The position numbers and the translations under genes were made by a program. Below, in pieces: positions 54,207-63,983 of a stretch of 64,000 nucleotides of DNA. Origin of the DNA: Streptomyces sp. NBRC 109706 (GTDB lineage Bacteria; Actinomycetota; Actinomycetes; Streptomycetales; Streptomycetaceae); assembly GCF_000974485.1 (NCBI RefSeq), contig NZ_BBOM01000005.1, positions 914,289 to 978,288 of the forward strand. The letters run 5' to 3'. How positions within the stretch are numbered: the stretch's first letter is position 1; every line of letters starts with the position of its first letter. The notes under the pieces were generated by a model. The model made no database searches, was not told the DNA's origin, and was given only the letters and a program-made list of their open reading frames with translations.

Positions 54207-55214
54207 ATGCACGCCATCCGTCTACACGCCTTCGGCCCGCCGGAGAACCTGGTCTACGAGCCCGCCGACGACCCCGTTCCCGCCGCCGGGCAGGTCCGGA
54301 TCGCGGTGGCCGCCGCCGGGGTGCATCTGGTGGACACGGCGCTGCGGAGCGGCGTCCCGCTCGGCGGCGCCTGGAAGCCGGCGCCGCTGCCCACCATCCC
54401 GGGACGCGAGGTCGCCGGCACCGTCGACGCGTTGGGCGAGGGCGTCGACCGTTCCTGGCTCGGCCGTCGGGTCTCCGCCCATCTGGGGATGGTGCCGGGC
54501 GGCTACGCCGAACTGGCCGTCACCGGGGTCGAGAAGCTTCATCCGCTGCCGGACGGGCTGTCGGAGGCCGATGCCGTGGCGCTGCTCGGCACCGGCCGGA
54601 TGACGATGGGCATTCTCCGGTTCGCCGATATCGAGCCGGGCGACATCGTGCTGGTACTGGCCGCCGCCGGCGGCATCGGCGCGCTGTTGACGCAGGTGGC
54701 GCGGCACCGTGGCGCCAGGGTGGTCGGCGCGGCCGGCGGGCCGGCGAAGGTCGAGACGGTACGGGGTCTCGGCGCGGATCTGGCCGTGGACTACGACCGT
54801 CCCGACTGGCCGGCGGTGGTGCGGGAGGCGTTCGGCGACCGGCCGGCCCGCTATGTGTTCGAGGGTGTCGCCGGCGAGCGCGCCGAGGCCGCGATCCGGC
54901 TCCTGGCCCCCGGCGGGGCGCACTTCGCCTACGGCAACGCGTCCCAGGGCCTGGGCGCCGCCGACAGCGCCACGCTGCCGGCGGCGGAACTGGCGGAGCG
55001 CGGCGTCACCTCGGAGACCATCCTGGGCCCGGCGCTGTTCGCCAAGGTCGGCGGGCTGGAGAACCTGAAGGTTCTGGAGGACGAGGCCCTGGAGCTGGGC
55101 CGCCAAGGCGTCGCGGTCCCCCTGGTCCAGACTTTCCCGCTGGCCGAGGCCGCCGCCGCGCACCGCGCGTTGGAGTCCCGCGGCACCGTCGGCAAGGTGG
55201 TTCTGGTGCCCTGA
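54207..55214 (+). CDS. Zinc-independent quinone oxidoreductase / MDR-family alcohol dehydrogenase
   Basis: A 335-aa medium-chain dehydrogenase/reductase. The GroES-like N-domain has 'IPGREVAGTVDALGEGVD', and the Rossmann domain has 'VLVLAAAGGIGALLTQVARHRGARVVGAAGG' (A-A-x-G-G-I-G for AxxGGVG, NADPH). The zinc-ligand residues of true alcohol dehydrogenases are missing, so QOR-type quinone or enone reduction is likely. AAGGAG lies 6 nt before ATG 54207. The upstream SoxR-like site predicts induction by redox-cycling or quinone compounds. Confidence 0.88.
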   Translation: MHAIRLHAFGPPENLVYEPADDPVPAAGQVRIAVAAAGVHLVDTALRSGVPLGGAWKPAPLPTIPGREVAGTVDALGEGVDRSWLGRRVSAHLGMVPGGYAELAVTGVEKLHPLPDGLSEADAVALLGTGRMTMGILRFADIEPGDIVLVLAAAGGIGALLTQVARHRGARVVGAAGGPAKVETVRGLGADLAVDYDRPDWPAVVREAFGDRPARYVFEGVAGERAEAAIRLLAPGGAHFAYGNASQGLGAADSATLPAAELAERGVTSETILGPALFAKVGGLENLKVLEDEALELGRQGVAVPLVQTFPLAEAAAAHRALESRGTVGKVVLVP

Positions 55215-55271
55215 CCGCCAAAGAGGACAGCGACCGGGGAAACGGCACCAGGGGAGACCGCGACGCGCCGC

Positions 55272-57413
55272 TCAGCCGTCGACGCGGATCACGTCGAGCA
55301 GCAGCAGTCGCTCCGGGTGCTGGATCGGGGGGCGCACCCCGACCGTGCCGAGCACCCGGCCGGGGAGGGTGACGCCCGTGTCCCACCAGCTGAGCGCGTT
55401 CATCGCGGGCCCGACGGGACGGTCGGCCGGGGCGAACGGGGTGACCCGGTAACGGGCGTCAGGGTCGAGCCCCGGCAGCCGCACCAGGCCGGTCGGCGCC
55501 TGCACGCTGGTGGCGAGCTGCGCCAGGGTGAACACCGCGCGGGAGCCGTCCCCGGCGACCACGCCGTGCACCCAGAGGGCCGGATCCGAGTGGTCCTCGC
55601 GGACGACCCGCCCGGAGTGCAGCAGCGGGCGCAGCTCCTTGTAGCGGCTGATCCACTCGGCGAGCGCCGCCCGGTCCTCGGGCGAGGCGTCGGTGAGGTC
55701 CCATTCGATGCCGAAGTGGCCGAAGAGCGCGGTGCCGGCGCGGAACTCCAGGCCATGGGTGCGTCCGGTGGTGTGTGCCTGGGGCGCGCCGACATGGGAG
55801 CCCATCAGCTCGGGCGGCAGCAGCAGTCCGGTCCAGCGCTGGATGCGCTGCCGCTCCAGGGCGTCGATGCAGTCGCTGGTCCAGACCCGGTCGGTGCGCT
55901 CCAGCACGCCGAGGTCGACGCGGCCGCCGCCGGACGAGCAGGACTCGATCTCAAGTCGCGGGTGCCGGGCGCGGAGTTCGTCCAGCAGGCGGTAGACGGC
56001 GCGCGTCTGTCGGTGCACGCCGGCCTGTCCCGTGGGGCTGTGACCGGCCTCGACGAGATCGCGGTTGTGGTCCCATTTGAGGTAGGTCAGCGCGTACTCG
56101 CCGACGATGGCGTCGAGGCGTTCCAGGATATGGGCGTAGGCCGCGGGGTGGCCGAGGTCGAGCACCTGCTGGTGGCGGGATTCGGGGGGCAGCCGGTCGC
56201 CGGTCGCCATGATCCACTCGGGGTGGGCGCGGGCGAGGTCGGAGTTCTGGTTGACCATCTCGGGCTCGACCCAGAGGCCGAACTCCAGGCCGAGGCCGCG
56301 GACGTAGTCGGCGAGCGGGTGCAGCCCTTCGGGCCAGACCTCCTCGTCCACGTACCAGTCGCCGAGCCCGGCGTGGTCGTCGCGGCGGCCTCGGAACCAG
56401 CCGTCGTCGAGGACGAACCGTTCGGCGCCGATCTCGGCGGCGGCGTCGGCGAGTTCCTTGAGCTTGGGCAGGCGGTGGTCGAAGTAGACGGCCTCCCACA
56501 CGTTGAGGGTGACCGGGCGCGGGCCGGTGGGGTGGTGCGGGCGGGCCCGCAGGAAGTCGTGGAACCTGGCGGACAGTTCGTCCAGGCCCCGACCGTAACT
56601 GCCGTAGATCCAGGGGGTGGTGTAGGACTCGTCGGGGCCCAGGTCGATCTCGCCGGCCAGCGGCAGTTCGCCGCCGGCGAGCAGCGAGACGGCGGTGTGG
56701 GTGCGCTCGGCCAGCGAGCGCTGGTTGCCGCTCCAGGCGACATGGAGGCCCCATACCTCGCCGGAGCGGAAGCCGAAGTCGGCCTCGCCGGCGATATGGA
56801 CGGTGACCGCATCGGTGCCGGTGCGGCCCTTGCGGTTGTCCCGCAGATGGGTGCCGATGGTGAACTCGTGCCGCTGCGGGGTGCGTTCGCGCAGATGGCG
56901 GCCGGTCATATCGAGGATCTCGGTGGCCCGCTCGGGTACCGGCAGCGCCAGCAGCAGGGCGCCGAGGCTGAACGGGGCGGTGGACCCGTCGGCCCGGCTG
57001 GTCAGGGTGGCGCGCTGGCGGACCAGTCCGCTGGGGGTGAGTTCGATCTCCAGGCGCAGTTCGAGCGCGGCGACGACGTCCTCGGCGGTGAGCGAGAGGG
57101 AACGTTCGCCGATCTCGGTGGCGGTCACGGTGAAGGCGGTGGAGAAGTCGGCGCCGGCGCGGTGTCCGGTGAGCCCGGGGGTGCCCTGCCAGCCGGCGGA
57201 GTGCTCGGGGAGCAGCGCGAGCGGAACGGCCAGGTCGACGTTGTTGGACGCGATCTGCGGCACCTGGGCCAGGGCCAGTTCCCGCATGCTGTCCTGGGAC
57301 AGTTCGCCCAGGTCGGCGCCCCAGTGCAGGACGCGGGGCAGCCCGCCTCCCGTGCGGTCCAGGATCAGCGCGGTGCCCGCCGACCGGAAGTTCAGGTAGG
57401 GCCCATCGTGCAT
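55272..57413 (-). CDS. GH36 alpha-galactosidase
   Basis: A 713-aa, cytoplasmic glycoside hydrolase. N-terminal beta-sandwich (~1-310), then (beta/alpha)8 barrel: 'AERFVLDDGWFRGRRDD', 'FGLWVEPEMVNQNSDLARAHPEW', nucleophile Asp in 'LTYLKWDHNRDL' and acid/base Asp in 'RVWTSDCIDALERQ'. Most GH36 enzymes have W-T-S-D-N-T-D-A there; N-T is C-I here, which may alter specificity. No signal peptide. Expected to split alpha-galactosides or raffinose-type sugars taken up by an ABC importer, possibly energised by MsiK. ATG 57413; no transporter gene adjacent. Confidence 0.9.
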   Translation of the reverse strand: MHDGPYLNFRSAGTALILDRTGGGLPRVLHWGADLGELSQDSMRELALAQVPQIASNNVDLAVPLALLPEHSAGWQGTPGLTGHRAGADFSTAFTVTATEIGERSLSLTAEDVVAALELRLEIELTPSGLVRQRATLTSRADGSTAPFSLGALLLALPVPERATEILDMTGRHLRERTPQRHEFTIGTHLRDNRKGRTGTDAVTVHIAGEADFGFRSGEVWGLHVAWSGNQRSLAERTHTAVSLLAGGELPLAGEIDLGPDESYTTPWIYGSYGRGLDELSARFHDFLRARPHHPTGPRPVTLNVWEAVYFDHRLPKLKELADAAAEIGAERFVLDDGWFRGRRDDHAGLGDWYVDEEVWPEGLHPLADYVRGLGLEFGLWVEPEMVNQNSDLARAHPEWIMATGDRLPPESRHQQVLDLGHPAAYAHILERLDAIVGEYALTYLKWDHNRDLVEAGHSPTGQAGVHRQTRAVYRLLDELRARHPRLEIESCSSGGGRVDLGVLERTDRVWTSDCIDALERQRIQRWTGLLLPPELMGSHVGAPQAHTTGRTHGLEFRAGTALFGHFGIEWDLTDASPEDRAALAEWISRYKELRPLLHSGRVVREDHSDPALWVHGVVAGDGSRAVFTLAQLATSVQAPTGLVRLPGLDPDARYRVTPFAPADRPVGPAMNALSWWDTGVTLPGRVLGTVGVRPPIQHPERLLLLDVIRVDG

Positions 57414-57704
57414 CGGAGATCCCTTGTTCGCTCCTGTTGATACCTGAGTGATTCTTTCCGTCTTGCTCGGCCCGGTCAACCGGCCCGACGGGCCGCCGCC
57501 CCGGGGTCCGCCCCGCCCACGCGGACGACCGACGCGGCGGCCGGCTCTTCGAGACGGCCCGACGGGTCGCCGCCGGACTCGGCCGAACGCCGCCGGCCGA
57601 GACCACCGGGGGCGGCTCCGACCTGCTGCCCACCCCGGCGCGATAAGCCCCCCGGGCCCGGGGCAGAGAACAGCCGCCCCCTCGTCGTCGAAAGGAGCGA
57701 AGCG

Positions 57705-58742
57705 ATGGCGCGGTACACCACACCACCGGCACGCCCCCGCCCGCAGATCGCCGTGATCACCCTGGGCGGCACCATCGCCAGCCGGCCGGGCGGCGGCCCG
57801 CCAGGCGCCGTCCCCGAACTGACCGGCGCCGACCTCATCGCCGCCGCGCCCGGCATCGAGTCCATCGCCACCCTCACCACCCACGCCTTCCGGCAGCTGC
57901 CGTCCTCCGAGCTGACCGTGCCCGATATCTGCGCGCTGGCCAGGGCCGTCGACGCGCACGCCGCCGCCGGCAGCGCCAGGGTCGTCGTCACCCAGGGCAC
58001 CGACACCATGGAGGAGACCGCCTTCGTCCTCGATCTGCTCCGCACCGCGCCCGTCCCGGTCGTGGTCACCGGCGCGATGCGGAACGCGGCGCAGCCGGGC
58101 GCGGACGGACCGGCCAACCTGATCACGGCGATCCGCGCGGCGGCCGAGCCCGCCGTCGCCGAACTGGGCGTCGTCGTCGCCATGAACGACGAGCTGCACG
58201 CCGCCCGTCAGGTCACCAAGGCCCACACCACCAGCCCGGCCGCCTTCCGGTCGCCCGGGTCGGGGCCGCTCGGCTGGATCAGCGAGTCCGAGGTGCGGCT
58301 GACCTCCGCCCCGCGCCGCGCCCACCGGCTGCCCAACCCGCTGACCGGCGAGCCGGAGACGATGGACCCGCCCCCCGTCGCCCTGCTCACCGGGACCCTC
58401 GGCGACGACGGACGGCTGATCGCGGCGGCGACCGGGGCCGGCTACGCCGGTCTGGTCATCGAGGCGCTCGGCGGCGGTCATCTGCCGTCCGGCGCCCTCG
58501 AAGCCGTCACCCGGGCGGCGTCCCTGATCCCCGTCGTGCTGGCCTCCCGCACCGGCGCCGGCGCCGTACTGGCGCACAGCTACGGATTCCCCGGCGCCGA
58601 GATCGACCTCCGTTCCCGGGGGCTGCTCACCGCGGGCGACCTCAGCGGCCCCAAGGCGCGGCTGCTGCTGCTCCTGCTGCTCGCCCTCGACCTGCCCCGT
58701 CCCCAACTCGAAGACCAGTTCGCACGCATCGCCCGCGGCTGA
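57705..58742 (+). CDS. L-asparaginase
   Basis: A 345-aa asparaginase. The first catalytic Thr is Thr23 in 'ITLGGTIAS' and the second motif is 'VVTQGTDTMEETAF' (Thr-Asp-Thr, ~95-105), with Lys in 'DELHAARQVTKAHTT'. No signal peptide, so cytoplasmic; hydrolyses asparagine to aspartate and ammonia. The last ~25 residues are Leu-rich ('GPKARLLLLLLLALDLPRPQ'), the usual C-terminal helix of bacterial asparaginases. ATG 57705 has AAAGGAG 8 nt upstream. A 291-bp intergenic region separates it from alpha-galactosidase. Confidence 0.9.
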   Translation: MARYTTPPARPRPQIAVITLGGTIASRPGGGPPGAVPELTGADLIAAAPGIESIATLTTHAFRQLPSSELTVPDICALARAVDAHAAAGSARVVVTQGTDTMEETAFVLDLLRTAPVPVVVTGAMRNAAQPGADGPANLITAIRAAAEPAVAELGVVVAMNDELHAARQVTKAHTTSPAAFRSPGSGPLGWISESEVRLTSAPRRAHRLPNPLTGEPETMDPPPVALLTGTLGDDGRLIAAATGAGYAGLVIEALGGGHLPSGALEAVTRAASLIPVVLASRTGAGAVLAHSYGFPGAEIDLRSRGLLTAGDLSGPKARLLLLLLLALDLPRPQLEDQFARIARG

Positions 58743-58767
58743 GCCCCCGCCCGCCCATCGAAGCCGG

Positions 58768-59271
58768 TCAGCCGCCCAGCAGCCGGGCCTTGGCCTGGTC
58801 GAACTCCTGCTGGGTGATGACCCCCTGGTCACGCAGCCCCGCCAGCTTCGCCAACTCGTCGGCGATCGACGGCACCCCGCCGGGGGCAGCCGGCTCCGCG
58901 ACGGCGGGCGGGGGCAGCAGCGGGGGCGTGGGCGGGGACGCCACCCGCGCCTCGACGGCCTGCCGCATCACATCGCGGATCGCCTCGAAGGCGGGCTGCA
59001 TCCCCCGTTTGAAGGTCACCGTGTTCTCGTCGTACGCCGGGTCCATGGCCTTCCCCGACTTCCTGCGGCGCTCCGATCCGCCACCGATGCTGAGCTTGAT
59101 GTAGCCGACGACAAAGCCGGCGTCCTTCCACTCCACCGCCGCGACCATGTCGATCGGGATGCTCTTGTCCCCACCGCCGACCAGCCACTTGGCGCGGAAC
59201 CCGGACCGTTCGATGGTGACGGTGTGCCCGTCGAAGCTCAGTGTGCCGTTGCTGCCCTCTGCGCGGATCAC
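58768..59271 (-). CDS. DUF4429 / SHOCT-domain protein
   Basis: A 167-aa protein. Residues 1-~100 are a PH-like DUF4429 domain ('AEGSNGTLSFDGHTVTIER', 'SIPIDMVAAVEWKDAG'), then a Pro/Ala-rich linker and a C-terminal SHOCT domain ('IADELAKLAGLRDQGVITQQEFDQAKARLLGG'). SHOCT is a short oligomerisation module. Function unknown. GTG 59271 has GGGGAGGGG just upstream; further upstream sequence belongs to no family. Confidence 0.82.
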   Translation of the reverse strand: MIRAEGSNGTLSFDGHTVTIERSGFRAKWLVGGGDKSIPIDMVAAVEWKDAGFVVGYIKLSIGGGSERRRKSGKAMDPAYDENTVTFKRGMQPAFEAIRDVMRQAVEARVASPPTPPLLPPPAVAEPAAPGGVPSIADELAKLAGLRDQGVITQQEFDQAKARLLGG

Positions 59272-59348
59272 GTCGCCCCTCCCCTGTGTGGGGTTCCACG
59301 ATCCCAGCCATCGGGCGCGCTGTCTGCGGCACGGGCACGCCGCCGTGA

Positions 59349-60080
59349 TCAGCCGCGGGCGAGCTCCTTGGCCGCCTCGGTCAGGTCCTTGGCGGTGTCG
59401 ATGGCCCGCCAGTAGGCGCCCTGGGAGAGCGGGAAGCCGGCCAGCCGGCGGTTGCGCGCCAGCCGGGGGAAGGTGTGGCGCTCGTGGTCGCCACGGTCGG
59501 GCAGCAGGGCGGTGAACTCGGCGGCGAAGACATAGACGCCCGCGTTGATCAGATAGGGCGAGGGCGGGGCCTCGATGAAGTCCAGCACATGGCCGAACTC
59601 GTCGGTCTCCACCGCGCCCCAGGGGATCCGGGGCCTGGCCAGCGCCAACGTGGCCAGCGCGTCGCGCTCGGCGTGGAACTCGGCCATCTCGCGCAGCGAG
59701 AACCTGGTCCAGATATCGCCGTTGGTGGCGAACCAGGGCTCGTCGGGACGCGGCAGCGCCTTCGCCGCGTACTTGAGGCCGCCGCCACGGCCCAACGGCT
59801 CCGCCTCCACGACGGTGGTGACGGCCAACGGCAACTCCGTCGCGTCCAGCCACTCCTGCAGCACCTCGGCGAGATGCCCGCAGGAGATCACGACATCGGT
59901 GACGCCCTCGGCGGCGAGCCAGCGCAGCTGGTGGCCGATGATCGGCTCGCCGGTGCCCGGGATCTCCACCATCGGCTTGGGGCGGTCGTCCGTATAGGGC
60001 CGCAGCCGGGAGCCCTGGCCACCGGCCAGGACCACGGCCTGCGTCGGACGGTTGGTGTCGTCGGTCGCGGCGTCGCTCAT
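59349..60080 (-). CDS. Sugar-1-phosphate nucleotidyltransferase
   Basis: A 243-aa GT-A-fold nucleotidyltransferase. 'AVVLAGGQGSRLRPYTDDRPKPMVEIPGTGEPIIGHQLRWL' carries the GGxGxRLxP nucleotide loop and the PKP substrate Lys. 'FATNGDIWT' holds the metal Asp. It resembles mannose-1-phosphate guanylyltransferase or glucose-1-phosphate transferase of the short type, without a C-terminal acyltransferase domain. The sugar cannot be told. ATG 60080. Next gene upstream on the same strand is a small secreted protein. Confidence 0.85.
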   Translation of the reverse strand: MSDAATDDTNRPTQAVVLAGGQGSRLRPYTDDRPKPMVEIPGTGEPIIGHQLRWLAAEGVTDVVISCGHLAEVLQEWLDATELPLAVTTVVEAEPLGRGGGLKYAAKALPRPDEPWFATNGDIWTRFSLREMAEFHAERDALATLALARPRIPWGAVETDEFGHVLDFIEAPPSPYLINAGVYVFAAEFTALLPDRGDHERHTFPRLARNRRLAGFPLSQGAYWRAIDTAKDLTEAAKELARG

Positions 60081-60099
60081 GGCCGCAGCCTATGTGGGG

Positions 60100-60501
60100 T
60101 CAGTTGTTCCCCGCGACGCCGGCTGCGAAGGAGGTGTCACAGACCGGGCGGGCATAGCGCTGGGCACGCTGCGCGCTGCCGTACTTGTCGACGGCGGCGT
60201 CGCCGAGCGAGCGCGCGATATCGGCGCAGTGCGGGGCCAGCGAGGGGTCCTCGTCCACCGCGGTCTGGAGGGCGGTGAGGGCGACGGACGGATCCTCCTG
60301 GCGGAGGGTGGTGTGCAGTTGGTCCCGCAACAGCTCGTGCGGGGCCTGCTGTTCCTGCTCGGCGGCGGCCGTCAGCATCTGCACCTCGGAGGGCGCGGAG
60401 GCCCAGGGCACACGGGTGACGGCCAGGGTGCCGGAGAGCACCAGCACGGCGGGCAGGGCGATGGCGAGACTTCGGCCGATGTGGCGGAGTGCCTGGTTCA
60501 C
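60100..60501 (-). CDS. Small secreted or membrane-anchored protein, function unknown
   Basis: A 133-aa protein with a single N-terminal hydrophobic segment ('IGRSLAIALPAVLVLSGTLAVTRV'), then a helical, charged, Gln/Glu-rich domain with two Cys ('LAPHCADIARSLG', 'ARPVCDTSF') that could pair. I do not recognise it. GTG 60501 is chosen since GAGGAAG lies just before it; the frame is open upstream. 19 bp before the nucleotidyltransferase, possibly an operon. Confidence 0.65.
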   Translation of the reverse strand: MNQALRHIGRSLAIALPAVLVLSGTLAVTRVPWASAPSEVQMLTAAAEQEQQAPHELLRDQLHTTLRQEDPSVALTALQTAVDEDPSLAPHCADIARSLGDAAVDKYGSAQRAQRYARPVCDTSFAAGVAGNN

Positions 60502-60731
60502 GGTGTCTTCCTCCGCTTCCTCGCGAAACGGTGACGCGAAACGATGGGGCAGCGACGGGCCAAACCGGGCTGCGGGAAAGGTCCTTGGCGGCCCTCGGCG
60601 TTGGCACTGCCGAATCGTAGCGAGCCGTGGCGACTCGGTGACACTCCGCCACTCTCCCGAGTGACGGCCCCCTGGGCGTTCTCCCCACGAGGTTGACGCG
60701 CGTGTTGACGGCCGGCCGCGCGGCACACGAC

Positions 60732-60778
60732 GAGAGGGACCGTGCTCCCGCCGTTCCGGCGGGGGCACGGCCCCTCTC
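60732..60778 (-). terminator. Terminator of msiK
   Basis: Long hairpin (GAGAGGG 60732-60738 with CCCTCTC 60772-60778, continuing through CCGTGC/GCACGG and CCCGCC/GGCGGG with single mismatches), 33 bp after the msiK stop. Confidence 0.8.
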
Positions 60779-60810
60779 AACGGTCGGCCGGCGTGGCCGA
60801 CGCGGTGCGA

Positions 60811-61944
<1,134 letters not shown>

Positions 61945-62045
61945 GTCGTGTTGTCTCCTTCTACCGGCAGGAACGTGCCGGACGATCCGAGTAGGAAGGT
62001 GTTACGGCCATGTATATGGACGCAGGGTGAACCTAACTCGAAAGC

Positions 62046-62069
62046 AATATAAAAGTCAGTACCTACCGG
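62046..62069 (-). promoter_or_regulatory. Probable msiK promoter
   Basis: On the minus strand TATATT (62051-62046), with a TTTTGC/TTGCCG -35-like stretch about 15-17 bp before it, in the most AT-rich patch of the area. Between it and msiK ATG 61944 lies about 95 nt of leader. Confidence 0.4.
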
Positions 62070-62164
62070 CAAAAAAATCCTCGCCCCTCCCACCGGCCGA
62101 TGCCCCTCACCTGGCCGTGTAGGCTGGTGCGGCCTGTACGGCAGCCAAGCGCCCATGGGCACCC

Positions 62165-62238
62165 GCCGCCTTAGCTCAGTTGGCCAGAGCAGCTGTCTTG
62201 TAAACAGCAGGTCGTCGGTTCGAATCCGACAGGCGGCT
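62165..62238 (+). tRNA. tRNA-Thr (anticodon UGU)
   Basis: 74-nt cloverleaf. Acceptor GCCGCCT (62165-62171) pairs with AGGCGGC (62231-62237), discriminator T at 62238, anticodon loop CTTGTAA with TGT, T-arm GGTTCGAATCC. CCA is not encoded. Anticodon UGU reads Thr codons ACA and ACG. The tRNA 3' half is the likely attachment site of the adjacent integrase-encoding element. Confidence 0.93.
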
Positions 62239-62363
62239 CTCGCCGCCTACCCGGTCTGACCAGTGTCGGAGCGTCTGAAGGCGCCCGAACACTGGAGTGT
62301 CGCTTCGTCCCGTTTTATGCGCCGTGCGTGAGCGATGCGTGAGCGGCGGTCCGCAGAGCACCG
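62239..62363. other. Left end of an integrated element (putative attL next to tRNA-Thr)
   Basis: About 125 bp between the tRNA and the integrase stop codon. No gene. In actinomycete integrative elements the core attachment site is normally the tRNA 3' end, so the boundary is inferred to lie within 62200-62240. The matching attR is beyond the window. Confidence 0.55.
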
Positions 62364-63983
62364 TTACGCCCCCTCGGGCGCCGGTTCGTCTACAGCCTTC
62401 CGTGCCCGGGGCACCACCGACACCACGCCCTCGGCGAGGGCGTCTTCCAGCTCCTGGAACATCACCATGTACGTATCGCTGGTGAGCTTGATCGTGGAGT
62501 GCCTGAGCTTCACCTTGGCGTCGTCGATGTCCCCGCCGGCCGCCTTCACCAGTCCGGCGCCGACGTGCCGGAGGGCGCGGAGAGTGATCGGAGGCAGACC
62601 CTCTTCTTCCACGATCCTCTCGAACTCGTCCGACAGCTTCTCCGGGTGGACCGGGCTGCCGTCGGGCTCGGTCAGGATGTAGCCGCTGTCGACCCAGGCC
62701 GGCGGTGAATCCTCCGGCTCCTGCCCGCTGGCGCGGCGCTCCTGCTGCGCCTTCAGGAGCGCGCGGCCTCCGGCGCGCTGCCGCTCCTCGTCTTCCAGGA
62801 TCAGCCGCACCGTCTCCGCATCCAGCAGGACCGGCGCGGCTGATCCTTCCGTCTTGGGGTCGGACTCGGTCGGCGTCCACCCGTTCAGCGTGCGTTCCAC
62901 CGCAATCCACAGGATGCGCGTGCGGGCGTCCAGGTCGATCCGCCGGGCGCCGGCCGCCTCACCGCGCCGCAGCGCGTGGTAGCCCTGCAACCGGTACCCG
63001 ATGTAGTAGCGGCTCTCCTCGGCCGCGTCGAGGAACTGGCCGAGCTGGGTGGGCGTCCACACCATTACCGGCGACGGGACCTCGCCGGTCTCCCTCCACC
63101 GGGCGATGCGCTCCTCGGTCCACAGCAGACCCTTCGGGCGCTGCCCCCCGCTCAACTCCACGTACTCGGCCGCGTTGAACGTAAGCCCCGTCTCACGCTG
63201 CCGGGCGATCGCCGCGTTCAACGCGGTCCGCAGGCACGCCCGTATCCGCTGCTTCGTCGCCGGCCCGGTCAGCTTCATGAACGGCGGCATCCCGGCGAGC
63301 ATGGCCCGCTCGGCCCGCAGACGGGCCCGCTCCGCCACGGCCGCCGGGACCTTCGATGCCGGCGGCACCTCGGGCAGGGACCACCGACACCGCTCGGCCT
63401 GGGCCTGCCGCCGCTCGTTGGCCGCCGAGATCCGCTCGTTCCGCGCGTCGATCGCCTCGAACATGTCGTCCAGGTGCGGCACCGCGAGCCGGCCCAGCCG
63501 GACGTGCCCGATGAGCGGCTTCAGGTGCACGCGGATGATGCTCTCGTAGCCCCGCGTCGTCTTGTCCTTGATCTTCTTCTTCGACTCCAGCCACTGGTCC
63601 AGCCACTCGCCGACCGTCAGCTTCGAGGAGAGGACCAGGCCGAGGTTCAACTGACGCCGCACGTCGTTGATCTCGGGGAGCGACGCCCGTTTGTCCTTGC
63701 TCACCTCTTCGAGGAGGTCACCGAGGCGGGTTTGCGCCTCGGTGTCGTCGCTCTCCGGCAGTGCCAGCAGGTCGCGCACCTTGTCGAGATCGGCCTGGGC
63801 CTCCTTCGCCGAGGCGTACCCGGCGCGGTTGAACGCCCGTCGCGTACCGTCCTCACGCGGCGGCAGCTCCTGGCGCACGCACCACACACCGTGCCGCTTG
63901 CTACTCAGCTTCGGGCACCCCTTGCCCAGCGGCCTGCCATCCTCGCCGCGGCAGTAACAGCGGCGGTATGTCGAACCCTTCAC
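62364..63983 (-). CDS. int: Tyrosine site-specific integrase of an integrative element
   Basis: A 539-aa tyrosine recombinase. The N-terminus has a Cys/His cluster ('RCYCRGEDGRPLGKGCPKL', 'HGVWC') typical of actinomycete integrase family members. The SAM-like core-binding domain (~115-310) contains a long Glu/Arg-rich insert. The catalytic domain has Arg in '[10 protein letters not shown]' (~339), then 'ITLRALRHVGAGLV' where the usual H-x-x-R is R-x-x-R, and 'LRHSTIKLTSDTYMVMF' with the nucleophilic Tyr (the usual L-G-H-S is L-R-H-S). 3' end abuts tRNA-Thr, the probable target. The xis, rep or transfer genes should lie right of the window. Confidence 0.9.
   Translation of the reverse strand: MKGSTYRRCYCRGEDGRPLGKGCPKLSSKRHGVWCVRQELPPREDGTRRAFNRAGYASAKEAQADLDKVRDLLALPESDDTEAQTRLGDLLEEVSKDKRASLPEINDVRRQLNLGLVLSSKLTVGEWLDQWLESKKKIKDKTTRGYESIIRVHLKPLIGHVRLGRLAVPHLDDMFEAIDARNERISAANERRQAQAERCRWSLPEVPPASKVPAAVAERARLRAERAMLAGMPPFMKLTGPATKQRIRACLRTALNAAIARQRETGLTFNAAEYVELSGGQRPKGLLWTEERIARWRETGEVPSPVMVWTPTQLGQFLDAAEESRYYIGYRLQGYHALRRGEAAGARRIDLDARTRILWIAVERTLNGWTPTESDPKTEGSAAPVLLDAETVRLILEDEERQRAGGRALLKAQQERRASGQEPEDSPPAWVDSGYILTEPDGSPVHPEKLSDEFERIVEEEGLPPITLRALRHVGAGLVKAAGGDIDDAKVKLRHSTIKLTSDTYMVMFQELEDALAEGVVSVVPRARKAVDEPAPEGA

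Noticed and set aside
55272..58832. 1186-codon open frame on the minus strand
   Set aside because: Only the part from 57413 down is alpha-galactosidase. The rest is antisense to the asparaginase gene and open because of high GC.
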